Made by a program: the position numbers and the translations under genes
Shown: in pieces, positions 42,836 to 53,087 of the stretch
Layout: each line of letters starts with the position of its first letter
Position numbering within the stretch: the first letter of the stretch is position 1
The notes under the pieces: model-generated
Seen by the model: the letters and a program-made list of their open reading frames with translations, nothing else
Database searches by the model: none
Told to the model about the DNA's origin: nothing
Assembly: GCF_014648815.1 (NCBI RefSeq)
Contig: NZ_BMRV01000002.1
Coordinates: 496,001 to 560,000, forward strand
Direction: 5' to 3'
Length of the DNA stretch: 64,000 bases
Source: Streptomyces flaveolus
Lineage (GTDB): Bacteria > Actinomycetota > Actinomycetes > Streptomycetales > Streptomycetaceae

Positions 42836-44166
42836 GCACGCAGATCTTCCTGGCGTCGACGCTGTACGGCACGGCCACGCTCGCCGCCGCCCTGGACGCC
42901 GGCTGCTTCGACGCGGCCGACCGGCGGATCCTGCTGGTGTCCAACAACGCGGCGACGCCCGAGACGACGCCGGCCCTGGACGCGATGCCGGGGTTCGAGC
43001 GGCTGCGGGACCGGTTCGACGACGTGGTGTCGTGGAACGAGACCATCTTCCCGTTCCACCCGGGCGGCTGGGCGCCGCGCGTGGACGACGCCCCGATGTG
43101 GGAGCGGTATCTGCGGCTGGCCTGGGGCCTCGGGGACGACGACGTGGCGCTGGTGGTGGAGTCCCTCCAGGTGCAGCCCGCACTGGGGGTGGCGCAGCTC
43201 TTCCCGGACGCGCCGCTGACCGTGTACGCGGACGGCCTGATGAGTTACGGGCCGACCCGCAACAAGCTCGACCCGCTGGTCGGCACCCGCGTGGAGCGGC
43301 TGCTCCACCTCGACCTGGTGCCGGGGCTCACCCCGCTGCTGCTGACCGAGTTCGGGGTGGGCCCGGAGCTCGTGCCGACCCAGGCGTTCACCAAGGTGCT
43401 GGCCGAGCTGGCGGACACCGGCGCCGGTCTGCCGGACGTCGAGGGGCCCGCGCTGCTGCTCGGGCAGTACCTGTCGGCGCTGGGCATCCTCTCCGCCGAG
43501 GAGGAGGAGGCCCTGCACGTGCGGATGCTCACCGGTGCCGTCGGCCTCGGGCACACCCGCGTGGTGTTCAAGCCGCACCCCACGGCCCCGGCCCGCTTCG
43601 CCCGCACTCTGGAGGAGGAGGCGGAGCGGCTCGGCGTCGCCCTCACGGTGGTGGACACGCCGGTGCTCGCCGAGGTGCTGTACCAGCGGATGCGTCCGGC
43701 GCTGGTGGTCGGCTGCTTCTCCACGGCGCTGCTCACCGCGTCCGCGCTGTACGGCCTGCCGGTCGCCCGGGTCGGCACCGAGACGCTGCTGGACCGGCTG
43801 ACGCCGTACGAGAACAGCAACCGGGTGCCCGTCACCATCGTCGACGCGCTGCTGCCCGAGCCGGACGACGCGGCGGCCGTCGCGGAGGGGCGCCGGGCTC
43901 TGGACACGGAGGCCCTCGGTGCGCTGGTGCGGGCGGTGGGTTTCGCGATGCAGCCGAAGATCCTGACCGAGCTGCGGCCGGACGCGGAGGAATTCCTGCA
44001 CGGGAATCTGAACACCCGCACCTGGCGGTATTTCAAGAAGCGGCGGCTCACCTCACTGGGACTGCCCGGCGGAATTCCGGAGCGGCTGGCCTTTCTGCCG
44101 CACAATTCCACCGCGCGGAAGGTGGTGCGGCGGGCGCGGGCCATTCGTCGCTCGATCAAACGCTGA
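42832..44166 (+). CDS. Polysialyltransferase-family protein
   Basis: This 444-residue protein resembles the alpha-2,8-polysialyltransferase (POLYST, GT38-type) family: QIFLASTLYGTATLAAALDAG at the start, TVYADGLMSYGPTRN (acid-Gly motif), VVFKPHPTAPARFARTLEEEA (HP motif) and PALVVGCFSTALLTASALYGLPVA (Ser-Thr nucleotide-binding end). Such enzymes polymerise CMP-activated nonulosonic acids. A basic C-terminal tail (RKVVRRARAIRRSIKR) suggests peripheral membrane attachment. Coupling to the GT2 gene and proximity to neuA/neuB support a role in the same polymer. Confidence 0.75.
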   Translation: MSTQIFLASTLYGTATLAAALDAGCFDAADRRILLVSNNAATPETTPALDAMPGFERLRDRFDDVVSWNETIFPFHPGGWAPRVDDAPMWERYLRLAWGLGDDDVALVVESLQVQPALGVAQLFPDAPLTVYADGLMSYGPTRNKLDPLVGTRVERLLHLDLVPGLTPLLLTEFGVGPELVPTQAFTKVLAELADTGAGLPDVEGPALLLGQYLSALGILSAEEEEALHVRMLTGAVGLGHTRVVFKPHPTAPARFARTLEEEAERLGVALTVVDTPVLAEVLYQRMRPALVVGCFSTALLTASALYGLPVARVGTETLLDRLTPYENSNRVPVTIVDALLPEPDDAAAVAEGRRALDTEALGALVRAVGFAMQPKILTELRPDAEEFLHGNLNTRTWRYFKKRRLTSLGLPGGIPERLAFLPHNSTARKVVRRARAIRRSIKR

Positions 44167-44410
44167 GGTGATGTCGGGTGACGGGACGGTGAACCGCGCG
44201 GGAGGACCGGCCGCCGTCGCCGTTCCGTCATCCGGCGTTCCGCGGAAATTCCCCCAGTGGTCCGCCCGGCGGCGCCGTTCCCGGCCGGGGGCATGCCTAG
44301 CCTTGCCCCACCCACCACACACGCGTTCCTCGCACTGCCGTTCGCAACTCGGCCTGTCCGCGGGCGTCCTGACCGACGACGAGTGAGGGAACGGCCGAAG
44401 GAGACCAGCA

Positions 44411-45565
44411 GTGACCGAGACGGTCGTGAGCACGACGGCAGCGGGGCCCGGCGCGGCCACCGCACCGGCGCCCGGCGCACCGATACCGGGGGTGCCGCGG
44501 GCGAAGGCGGCACCGGCCCGGCTGCGGGCCCTGGACGGGCTGCGACTGGTGGCCGCGCTGATGGTGGCGGCGTACCACTACGGGGGACGCGGCGGCTCCG
44601 TCACCGACGCGTGGGGCAGCTCGGCCCAGTTCCAGTTCCCGACGCTGCACACCTTCTTCGCCTACGGCTGTCTCGGCGTCCAGGTCTTCTTCGTGATCAG
44701 CGGCTTCGTGATCTGCATGAGCGGCTGGGGCCGGTCCCTGACGTCGTTCGTCGCCTCCCGCGCCTCCCGGCTGCTGCCGGCCTACTGGGCGGCGGTGATC
44801 CTCGTGACGGCGGTGTTCGCGCTGCCGGTGGTCGTCTACGAGGCGGTGTCGCCGAGCGACGCGCTGGTCAACCTGACGATGCTTCAGCAGCCGCTGGGCG
44901 CCGACCGGGTACTGGGCGTGTGCTGGACGCTGTGGGTGGAGGTCCGCTTCTACGCGCTGTTCGCGCTGTGCGTCGTCCTGCCCGGCGCGAACCGCCGGCG
45001 CGTGCTGATGTTCTGCGCCGGCTGGCTGCTGGCCGCGGCCCTCGCGCAGGCCGCGCACGAGCCGCTGCTCGAACTGGTGCTGATGCCGGAGTACGCCCCG
45101 TTCTTCGTGGGCGGCGTGGGCCTGTACCTCGTCCACCGCGACCGGCGGGACGCGCACGCGTGGGGCCTGGTGGCCGCCGGCTTCCTGATCGGCCAGCACT
45201 ACGCGGTGCGCGATCTGTGGAACGCCACCGACCCGAACGCCTTCGCGCACCGCACCACCTTCGGCATCGTCCTGGTCGTCGCCTTGGGCTTCCTGGCGGT
45301 CGCGGCGGTCGCGCTGGGGTGGCTGAAGCGGGCGAACTGGCGCTGGCTGACGGTGGCCGGTGCGCTGACGTACCCGTTCTACCTGGTCCACGAGCACCTG
45401 GGCTGGGTGGCGATCCGTTTCCTGCACCGCGGGCTGCACGTGCCGTCGGCGGTGACCTTCGCGCTGACGGTGGCCGGGATGCTGGTGCTGGCCTGGCTGC
45501 TGCACCGGTTCGTCGAGAAGCCGCTGACACCGCGGCTGCGGAACGTGCTCAGCCGATCACATTGA
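44411..45565 (+). CDS. Acyltransferase-3 family membrane protein (OafA/YrhL type)
   Basis: This 384-residue protein with about ten membrane helices has LRALDGLRLVAALMVAAYHY, with the conserved catalytic-type His, GVQVFFVISGFVICMSGW, SRASRLLPAYWAAV and CWTLWVEVRFYALFAL. These are the hallmarks of O-acyltransferases that modify surface sugars. In this cluster O-acetylation of the nonulosonate polymer is plausible. GTG 44411 follows GAAGGAGA. The 244 bases before it show no gene. Confidence 0.87.
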   Translation: MTETVVSTTAAGPGAATAPAPGAPIPGVPRAKAAPARLRALDGLRLVAALMVAAYHYGGRGGSVTDAWGSSAQFQFPTLHTFFAYGCLGVQVFFVISGFVICMSGWGRSLTSFVASRASRLLPAYWAAVILVTAVFALPVVVYEAVSPSDALVNLTMLQQPLGADRVLGVCWTLWVEVRFYALFALCVVLPGANRRRVLMFCAGWLLAAALAQAAHEPLLELVLMPEYAPFFVGGVGLYLVHRDRRDAHAWGLVAAGFLIGQHYAVRDLWNATDPNAFAHRTTFGIVLVVALGFLAVAAVALGWLKRANWRWLTVAGALTYPFYLVHEHLGWVAIRFLHRGLHVPSAVTFALTVAGMLVLAWLLHRFVEKPLTPRLRNVLSRSH

Positions 45566-45625
45566 GCGATTCGTGCGATATTCCGTCCACCGGGCCGCGC
45601 GCGCCCGCTGCCTTTCCGGTGCCGA

Positions 45626-45638
45626 GGAGGCATCCTCC
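45626..45638 (+). promoter_or_regulatory. Shine-Dalgarno held in a small hairpin
   Basis: GGAGG (45626-45630), a three-base loop and CCTCC (45634-45638) could fold and hide the ribosome-binding site of the methyltransferase gene; the SD-to-ATG distance (12 nt) is also longer than usual. Confidence 0.4.
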
Positions 45639-45642
45639 CTTC

Positions 45643-46638
45643 ATGGCGACCGCGCAAGCTACGCACACGTATCCCGCTGAGCTGAACGACGTCCCCGGCT
45701 GGTTCTGGCCGCTCGACCAGGTGCTGTTCTCCTGGTTCCTGGAACGGCAGGAGGCCGCGGGGACCCGCGGCGACCTGCTCGAACTGGGTGCCTACATGGG
45801 CAAGAGCGCGATCCTGCTGGGCCACCACCTCCAGGACGGCGAGAAGCTCACCGTCTGCGACCTGTTCGAGGCGGACGCCCCGGACGAGGCGAACCGGGCC
45901 GAGTCGGCGAAGTCGTACTCCACGCTCACCCGGCAGGCCTTCGAGCGGAACTACCTGTCCTTCCACGACACCCTGCCGACGATCGTGCAGGCCCCGAGCT
46001 CCGCGATCACCGGGGAGGTCGCGCCCGGCACCTGCCGCTTCGCCCACATCGACGCCTCGCACCTGTACGAGCACGTCGAGGGGGACATCGGAGCGGTCCG
46101 CGACCTGCTGCTGCCCGAGGGCATCGTCGTCCTCGACGACTACCGCACCGAGCACACCCCGGGCGTGGCCGTCGCCGCCTGGGAGGCCGTGCTCAACCGC
46201 GGGCTGCGTCCGGTCTGCCTGAGCACCCAGAAGCTGTACGCCACCTGGGGCGACCCCGAGCCCGTCCAGGAGCGGCTGCTCGCCGCGCTGCGTGAGCGCG
46301 ACGACTGCTCGGTGACGGTGGAGTGGGCCGCCGGGCACCGGCTGGTCCGGTTCCGCGCCAAGGGGAAGACGATGCGGCTGCCGTCGCTTCCGGTCTCCCG
46401 GCACCGGGCGCCCGCGTCGGGCCCGCAGGGCCGGCAGCCGGGGGCCGCGTCACTGCCGGGGCAGACGAAGGCGGCACGGCAGGACGGCCGCACGGCGCGG
46501 CCGGCGTCGGCGCCGTCCCCCCGCGACCGGGCCCGCCGCCTCGCCCTGGACCTGCTGCCGCCGGTCGTCACCCGGGCCGTACGCCGCCGGCTGGCGGCAC
46601 GGCGGCGGGCGGGGGCCGGGTCTCAGTCGAGGCCGTAG
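45643..46638 (+). CDS. Class I SAM-dependent methyltransferase
   Basis: The 331-residue protein has a SAM-binding core: GDLLELGAYMGKSAILLGHHL (motif I variant), LTVCDLFEADAPD (acidic motif II), FAHIDASHLYEHVEGDIGAVRDLLLPEGIVVLDDY (motifs IV-V). Such enzymes (cephalosporin hydroxylase/TylF-like) often methylate sugars. The last 100 residues are basic and Pro/Arg-rich (ending RRLAARRRAGAG), resembling membrane-anchoring tails of other proteins in the cluster. It may methylate the nonulosonate polymer (inference). Its end overlaps the decayed TetR remnant by 16 bases. Confidence 0.8.
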   Translation: MATAQATHTYPAELNDVPGWFWPLDQVLFSWFLERQEAAGTRGDLLELGAYMGKSAILLGHHLQDGEKLTVCDLFEADAPDEANRAESAKSYSTLTRQAFERNYLSFHDTLPTIVQAPSSAITGEVAPGTCRFAHIDASHLYEHVEGDIGAVRDLLLPEGIVVLDDYRTEHTPGVAVAAWEAVLNRGLRPVCLSTQKLYATWGDPEPVQERLLAALRERDDCSVTVEWAAGHRLVRFRAKGKTMRLPSLPVSRHRAPASGPQGRQPGAASLPGQTKAARQDGRTARPASAPSPRDRARRLALDLLPPVVTRAVRRRLAARRRAGAGSQSRP

Positions 46639-46987
46639 CGCGCCGCGATTCCGTCGATCACCAGCGCCAGCCCTTCTTCGAAGTGCCGGTCGTAGTCCGC
46701 GAAGATCTCCGCGCCCGCCGCGGCCGACAGGGGGAAGTCGGCCATCCGGCGGGCGCGTTCGTCCATGTCGTAGCCCTCGCGCCGCTGGTCGGGCAGGGGT
46801 GCGACGCCCTGTTCCTCGGTGACGAAGCCGAGCGTGTAGACGTACGTCGTCGAGGCCGCCCGCACCGCCTGGGGGAGGGTGAAGCCGGCGGCGGTGAACA
46901 GGCGCAGGCTGTCCTCCATCTGTTCGGCGTGCTCCAGGCCGGTGAAGCGTGAGCCGCTGAAGACCTTGGCTCCGTCGCGGTAGCCGA
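46623..46987 (-). pseudogene. TetR-family regulator remnant (C-terminal domain only)
   Basis: On the minus strand the frame reads LGYRDGAKVFSGSRFTG, then a further 100 residues ending AARYGLD. This is the C-terminal ligand domain of TetR/AcrR regulators (TetR_C). The HTH half is absent: upstream of LGYRDG the frame runs into unrelated Pro/Arg codons. An internal ATG at 46919 gives 98 residues but cannot restore DNA binding. It is interpreted as a truncated gene left by a deletion. Confidence 0.7.
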
Positions 46988-47056
46988 GACGTCGGCTGGG
47001 CGGGCGAGGACGCGGCCGGCCTCGGCGGTCACCTGGCCCGCTTCGGCCTGGTCTGA
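46988..47056 (+). pseudogene. 3' remnant of a possible FAD monooxygenase gene
   Basis: In frame to the stop at 47054-47056, the plus strand encodes DVGWAGEDAAGLGGHLARFG. This resembles the C-terminal end of FAD-dependent aromatic monooxygenases (xRPDGxVAWxG...LRxxLxRxxG). Nothing upstream continues the fold; the TetR remnant begins immediately. The identification is tentative because only 22 codons remain. Confidence 0.35.
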
Positions 47057-47066
47057 CGGCCTGCGC

Positions 47067-47717
47067 CTAGGCGCTGGCCACCGACAGCTTCACCGCGAAG
47101 CCCAGGAACAGCGCACCCGCCGCCGAGGTGGCCCCCGCCGACAGCCGCTTGCGGCGCCGGAAGGCCGCGGCCAGCTTGGTGCCGCTGAAAATCAGCGCGC
47201 TGAGGTAGAGGAAGCTGAAGAACTGGGCGAAGGCGCCGAGAACGACGAAGGACAGGGCCGGGTAGGCGTAACCGGGGTCGACGAACTGCACGAAGAAGGC
47301 CACGAAGAAGAGGATCGCCTTCGGGTTGAAGAGGCTGACGACCAGGGCCCGGCGGAAGGGCCGTTCGTCCCCGGCCACGGGGGCGGCGGCGTCCGGCGCG
47401 GCCTCCTCCCGGCGTGTCCGCCACATCGCCCACGCGGCCCGCATCATCCCGACCGCGAGCCAGGTGAGGTAGCCGGCACCGGCGTACTTCACGATCCCGA
47501 ACAGCAGGGCGTTGGCCTGGAGCAGCGAGGCCACTCCGGCGGCCGACAGCGTCATCAGCACCGCGTCCCCGCACCAGACCCCGGCGGCGGCCGTGTACCC
47601 GGCGCGCACGCCCCGGCGGGCGGCCACGGAGAGGACGTAGAGGGAGTTGGGGCCGGGCAGGAGGACGATGAGGACGAGGCCTGCCAGGTAGGTGGGGAGG
47701 TCGATGACGCCGAACAT
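47067..47717 (-). CDS. LysE/RhtB-family amino acid exporter
   Basis: The 216-residue protein has six predicted membrane segments and the LysE-family motif LIVLLPGPNSLYVLSVAARRGVRAGYTAAAGVWCGD at its start. FNPKAILFFVAFFVQFVDP is the second conserved segment. It is closest in pattern to LeuE-type leucine exporters, but the substrate is not certain. The gene stops 10 bases from the monooxygenase remnant and converges with it. Confidence 0.88.
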   Translation of the reverse strand: MFGVIDLPTYLAGLVLIVLLPGPNSLYVLSVAARRGVRAGYTAAAGVWCGDAVLMTLSAAGVASLLQANALLFGIVKYAGAGYLTWLAVGMMRAAWAMWRTRREEAAPDAAAPVAGDERPFRRALVVSLFNPKAILFFVAFFVQFVDPGYAYPALSFVVLGAFAQFFSFLYLSALIFSGTKLAAAFRRRKRLSAGATSAAGALFLGFAVKLSVASA

Positions 47718-47816
47718 GGAGGGAGTGTCGCACGGGGGTGCGACACTCCGCGCCGGTGTTTCAGCCGTCGGTACGGACGCGCACCCAGCGCGTCCGACGG
47801 GTGATCAGAAACGTGC

Positions 47817-49415
<1,599 letters not shown>

Positions 49416-49441
49416 GGTGTGTTGCCTCCCGCTGAGCATGT

Positions 49442-49458
49442 GTTCGAGCTGCTCGAAC
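49442..49458. promoter_or_regulatory. Candidate operator of the mutase gene
   Basis: GTTCGAG-CTG-CTCGAAC is a perfect 7+3+7 inverted repeat 27-43 bp upstream of the mutase ATG. A second, imperfect dyad (GTTACT...AGTAC, about 49468-49482) lies just beyond it. TetR-like regulators often use such sites. Confidence 0.5.
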
Positions 49459-49667
49459 TACCCGTCAGTTACTCGCCAGTACAGACCGACCCTCCGACGG
49501 ACTGTATCGGCGGGTGTGCGCCCGGGTGGAGGGGCACACGCTGGGACCTTGCTCACAGGCGCGCTGCGGCCCCGGTCACAACGATGCCGCGCCGTTCGCC
49601 GCGCGTCATCCGCGGGGAGCATCTCTGGGGGACATCCGTGCGGAACCCTGAGGCGACGGGGACAGTG

Positions 49668-50642
49668 ATGCGTATGAGGGGCATGAGGAGTGCGCGGTAC
49701 AGGTCGGGCGCGGTCGCGTGCGCCCTGGGCACCGTGCTGGCGGCGGGCGGCTGCACGGTGACGGGCCCCGGCATCGACGGCACGGGCCCACCGGCGCCGG
49801 GCGTCGGCGGTACGGGCCGGCCGGCGCCCGGCGTCCACGGTCCTGGGGGCACACCGGCGTCCGGCGTCAACGGCACGGTGCGCTCTCCGGCGCCCGGGAC
49901 CGACGGTGCGGGGGGTCGCCCGGCCGCACCCGGGGCCGCACCCGCGGTACCGCCCGAGCGCGCCCCGTCCGCCCGCCGGCCGGCCCCCGCGCCGCCCGCC
50001 CGCCCCGCGCCACGGGTGCTGTGGAAGCGGGGCGACACGGGCCGCGACGTCCGCGAACTCCAGGCGCGGCTGCGTCAGATCGGCTGGCTCGCCGGCGGGC
50101 CGACGGGTACGTACGACGACCGGACCGAGCGCGCGGTGAGCGGCTTCCAGCGCAAGCGCGGGCTGCCCCGGACGGGCCGGACGGACACCGTCACCTGGCA
50201 GCGGCTGGTGGCGATGACGCGCGAACCGGGGACATGGCAGCTGTACGCGATGGGCGGGCAGCCGGCCGCCGCACCGGACCCGCGCTGCCTGACGGGGCGG
50301 GTGCTGTGCATCAGCAAGTCGAGCCGGACGCTGCGCTGGATGGTCGACGGGCGGACGGTGTCGACGATGGCGGTGCGGTTCGGCTCCCAGTACACGCCGA
50401 CCCGGGAAGGTGTCTTCCACGTCTACTGGAAGTCCCGGCACCACTTCTCGACGCTCTACCGCGCACCGATGCCGTACGCGATGTTCTTCAGCGGCGGCCA
50501 GGCCGTGCACTACTCGTACGACTTCGCCGCCCGCGGTTACGCGGGGGCCTCGCACGGGTGCGTCAACGTGCGGGACGAGAGGGCGATCGCGGACCTGTAC
50601 GCGCGCGTGCGCAACGGCGACAAGGTCGTCGTGTACCGGTGA
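49668..50642 (+). CDS. L,D-transpeptidase with peptidoglycan-binding domain
   Basis: This 324-residue exported protein has a signal sequence (GAVACALGTVLAAGGC). The cysteine could be lipidated, though Ala at -3 makes the lipobox weak. A Pro/Gly/Ala-rich linker (about 30-115) has imperfect PAPGVxG repeats. A PG_binding_1 domain follows (GDTGRDVRELQARLRQIGWL, AVSGFQRKRGLP). The YkuD catalytic domain ends in HYSYDFAARGYAGASHGCVNV, with nucleophile Cys298 and His296. It would make 3-3 crosslinks in peptidoglycan. ATG 49668 is chosen; a 13-bp hairpin follows the gene. Confidence 0.88.
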   Translation: MRMRGMRSARYRSGAVACALGTVLAAGGCTVTGPGIDGTGPPAPGVGGTGRPAPGVHGPGGTPASGVNGTVRSPAPGTDGAGGRPAAPGAAPAVPPERAPSARRPAPAPPARPAPRVLWKRGDTGRDVRELQARLRQIGWLAGGPTGTYDDRTERAVSGFQRKRGLPRTGRTDTVTWQRLVAMTREPGTWQLYAMGGQPAAAPDPRCLTGRVLCISKSSRTLRWMVDGRTVSTMAVRFGSQYTPTREGVFHVYWKSRHHFSTLYRAPMPYAMFFSGGQAVHYSYDFAARGYAGASHGCVNVRDERAIADLYARVRNGDKVVVYR

Positions 50643-50663
50643 GACGGCGCGGTGGCGGATGGG

Positions 50664-50700
50664 GCGCGGGCGGGACCGGGGGAACGTGTCCCGCCCGCGC
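50664..50700 (+). terminator. Terminator after the L,D-transpeptidase gene
   Basis: A perfect 13-bp stem (50664-50676 with 50688-50700) and an 11-nt loop, 21 bases past the stop. The rest of the gap to 50846 shows no gene. Confidence 0.8.
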
Positions 50701-50846
50701 CGAGGTGCACGAGCCGTAGGTACGGGGGGAACCCCGGCTCAGTGCAAGAAGCCGATGACCAGTCGGCTCACTCAGTACTGCGCCCCGGCGGCCAAAAGTG
50801 TCACACCTACGGCGGGAAAAATTCCGCCCGCTCGCAAAAGTGCAGG

Positions 50847-52061
50847 TCAGGCGGTATTGCCAAGACCCTGCAGCTCCTGCGGAGCGTACTTCGGCCGCAG
50901 GTCCGGCAGGGGCAGCACGGCCGCGGGCGCGCCCGTGGCGTGGGCGGGCCGCAGCGCCGGGGCCCCGTGAGCGCGGGGGGCTATGTGCGGGCCGTCCTCG
51001 CCCTCGTCCCCGCCGTCGTCGCCCTGCTTTCCGCCACCCTGCTCGCCGCTGCCGTCCTTTTCACCCTGGCCGCTCTTGCCGCCCTTGCCGCCCTTGTCGC
51101 TCTTGCCTTCGTTGCCGTTTTTGCCGTCGTTGCCGTTCTTGCCGTCATTGCCGCTTGTGCCGCCGGCGCTCTTCCGGGGCTCGCCGTCGCCGGCCGCCCC
51201 GCCCGGGGCACCCTCCGTGGCCTCCCCGGTGCTGCCCCCGGTCCGGCCCCGGGTCGTGGCACCGGTGCCCGCGAGGACGCTCCGGCAGTACGTGCCCACC
51301 CGTGCGGTGCCGCCGGCCGCCTCCGTCAGCGCGCGCCTGCGGGCACCGTCGAGTGCCTTGCCGGCGCTCACGTCACGGCAGGACGTGGCGAGTTCCCGCC
51401 GGTGGCCGTCCGCTGCGCCCGACGCCCGGTCGTCGGCGTCGGGGCCGCGGTCGCCGGCCGAGCCGCCGCCCGCCTCGTCGCGCGTGGTCCCGCTGCCGGA
51501 GGGGCCGGACGTGGCACCGTCGGGCGTGGGCCCGCCCCGCAGGCCGTCCAGTGGGGTGGGTGAGCCGAGCGGGCGGCCGGGGGTCGCCGCCGCCGAGACG
51601 GTGGCGGCGGGGTCCGGGCCGGTACCGCCGAACGGGGTCGGCAGGACTCCGGTTCCGGCCGCGACCGCGACGCCGCCGACCATGCCGGCGGTCAGCGCGG
51701 CGGCCAGTCCGAGGCGCAGCGGACGGCCCCAGCGGGCGCGCCCGGCGCCGTCGCGGTGGGGGCCGATGCGGACCAGCCCGGCGTCGGACGGCGTCGTCGC
51801 GGTGCCGTGGCCGAGGGCGGCCGGACCGCCGGCCCACTCCGCCGCGTCGTCGGCGCGCGCCTTGCGGAAGGCGGCCAGCGCGGCGGCCTCACCGGGCAGT
51901 TCCCCGCTGGTCGGCGCGGGGTACGCCGCCAGCGCGTCCAGGGTTTCGGCGAGCCGTTCGGCCCGGTCCCGGACCGCGGGGTCGACAGCGTTCAGCGACT
52001 CTCCGCGCAGCAAGATCTCCGCCGTTTCGCGGTCCAGCCACCCGTCCTGCTCGTCGGCCAT
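50847..52061 (-). CDS. Single-pass membrane protein, possible anti-sigma regulator (module 1)
   Basis: The 404-residue protein has a cytoplasmic N-terminus with DRETAEILLRGESLNAVDPAVRDRAERLAETLDAL, one membrane segment near 115-137 (RLGLAAALTAGMVGGVAVAAG), and a long extracytoplasmic part. The latter contains a Cys-containing domain (ATSCRDVSAGKALDGARRRALTEAAGGTARVGTYCRSVLAG) and a Gly/Asn/Lys-rich low-complexity region (GKNGNDGKNGNEGKSDKGGK). It begins at the stop codon of an ECF sigma gene (TGATG), so it is probably the membrane regulator of that sigma factor, though it has no classical zinc anti-sigma motif. A paralogous arrangement lies at 53088. Confidence 0.7.
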   Translation of the reverse strand: MADEQDGWLDRETAEILLRGESLNAVDPAVRDRAERLAETLDALAAYPAPTSGELPGEAAALAAFRKARADDAAEWAGGPAALGHGTATTPSDAGLVRIGPHRDGAGRARWGRPLRLGLAAALTAGMVGGVAVAAGTGVLPTPFGGTGPDPAATVSAAATPGRPLGSPTPLDGLRGGPTPDGATSGPSGSGTTRDEAGGGSAGDRGPDADDRASGAADGHRRELATSCRDVSAGKALDGARRRALTEAAGGTARVGTYCRSVLAGTGATTRGRTGGSTGEATEGAPGGAAGDGEPRKSAGGTSGNDGKNGNDGKNGNEGKSDKGGKGGKSGQGEKDGSGEQGGGKQGDDGGDEGEDGPHIAPRAHGAPALRPAHATGAPAAVLPLPDLRPKYAPQELQGLGNTA

Positions 52062-52723
52062 CACATGTCCTTCTGCGTCCGCGCACGCGTATGCGTCACA
52101 GTCGCGGACGTCACCGCACGGCGGCGCGGTTCTCGCTGGGGCGGCAGGGCGTCGAGCACCCCGGTGGATTCCGGATCGCCGCCGAGCAGTTCGGCCAGGC
52201 GCTTCAGACCCCGGTGCGCCGCCGTGCGGACGGCACCGGGGCGCTTGCCCAGCGTCTCGGCCGCGCTCTTGGCGTCGAGGCCGACGACCACGCGCAGGAC
52301 GACCGCCTCGGCCTGGTCCTGGGGCAGCCGCGCGATGAGGGAGAGGGTGCTGTCGGTGGCCAGGGCCTCGATGGCCTCGCCGGCGGTGTCCGACTCGGCG
52401 GGCTTGCCGGTCAGCTCCGTCTCGTCGCCGCCGATCGCCGGCCGGCGTCCGCGCATACGGATGTGGTCCAGCGCGCGGTTGCGGGCGATACGGGCGGCCC
52501 AGCCGCGGAACCGGTCCGCGTCACCGTCGAAGCGTTCCAGGTCACGGGCGATCTGCAGCCACGCCTCGGACGCCACGTCCTCGGCGTCCGGATCACCGAC
52601 CAGCGTCCGCACGTAGGTGAGCAGGCGCGGGTGCACAGCGCGGTACACAGTCCGGAACGCGGTCTCGTCCCCGTCCTGTGCCGCACGCACCGCGGCGGTC
52701 AGCTCCGCGTCGTCCCCCAGCAC
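52061..52723 (-). CDS. ECF sigma factor (module 1)
   Basis: The 220-residue sigma factor has region 2 (AFRTVYRAVHPRLLTYVRTLVGDPDAEDVASEAWLQIARDLERF, FRGWAARIARNRALDHIR) and region 4 (LPQDQAEAVVLRVVVGLDAKSAAETLGKRPGAVRTAAHRGLKRLAELL). Start GTG 52723. It is about half identical by eye to the sigma factor at 54404, and both precede a membrane protein gene with an overlapping start, pointing to duplication. The 364-bp gap upstream (52724-53087) has no gene; it holds the promoter and a terminator of module 2. Confidence 0.9.
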   Translation of the reverse strand: MLGDDAELTAAVRAAQDGDETAFRTVYRAVHPRLLTYVRTLVGDPDAEDVASEAWLQIARDLERFDGDADRFRGWAARIARNRALDHIRMRGRRPAIGGDETELTGKPAESDTAGEAIEALATDSTLSLIARLPQDQAEAVVLRVVVGLDAKSAAETLGKRPGAVRTAAHRGLKRLAELLGGDPESTGVLDALPPQREPRRRAVTSATVTHTRARTQKDM

Positions 52724-53012
52724 CGAACGCGCCTCTCTTTGCGCCTCAGCCGGCGCCGCTCTCGCGGGCCGGATGCTCGCCGTCGTGGTTCCTCAATGAG
52801 TGGTTGCGGTGGTCCACCGCTGCTGTGATGCGGGAAACGTCCCCCGCTGGTCGGCGCGAAAGGCACGTTACGTCTTGAAACCGCCGCTCGTCCATGTCCT
52901 CATCGCATTGCCGTACAAGACGCAACTAAGCCGTGACGCGGTGGGGTGTGACAGAAAACGCATCGGCGGCGCTGTAGGGAGTACGGGTCGCCGCGCGGCC
53001 CGTGCCGCGCGA

Positions 53013-53052
53013 CGGCCGGGGCCTCTCCTGTGGGGGGTGGCGGCCCCGGCCG
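53013..53052 (-). terminator. Terminator after membrane protein of module 2
   Basis: The arms 53013-53023 and 53042-53052 pair perfectly over 11 bp with an 18-nt loop, 36 bases beyond the stop at 53088. Confidence 0.6.
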
Positions 53053-53087
53053 TTGCCTTGGCCACCGCCTTCGCCTCCGGCGCGGGG

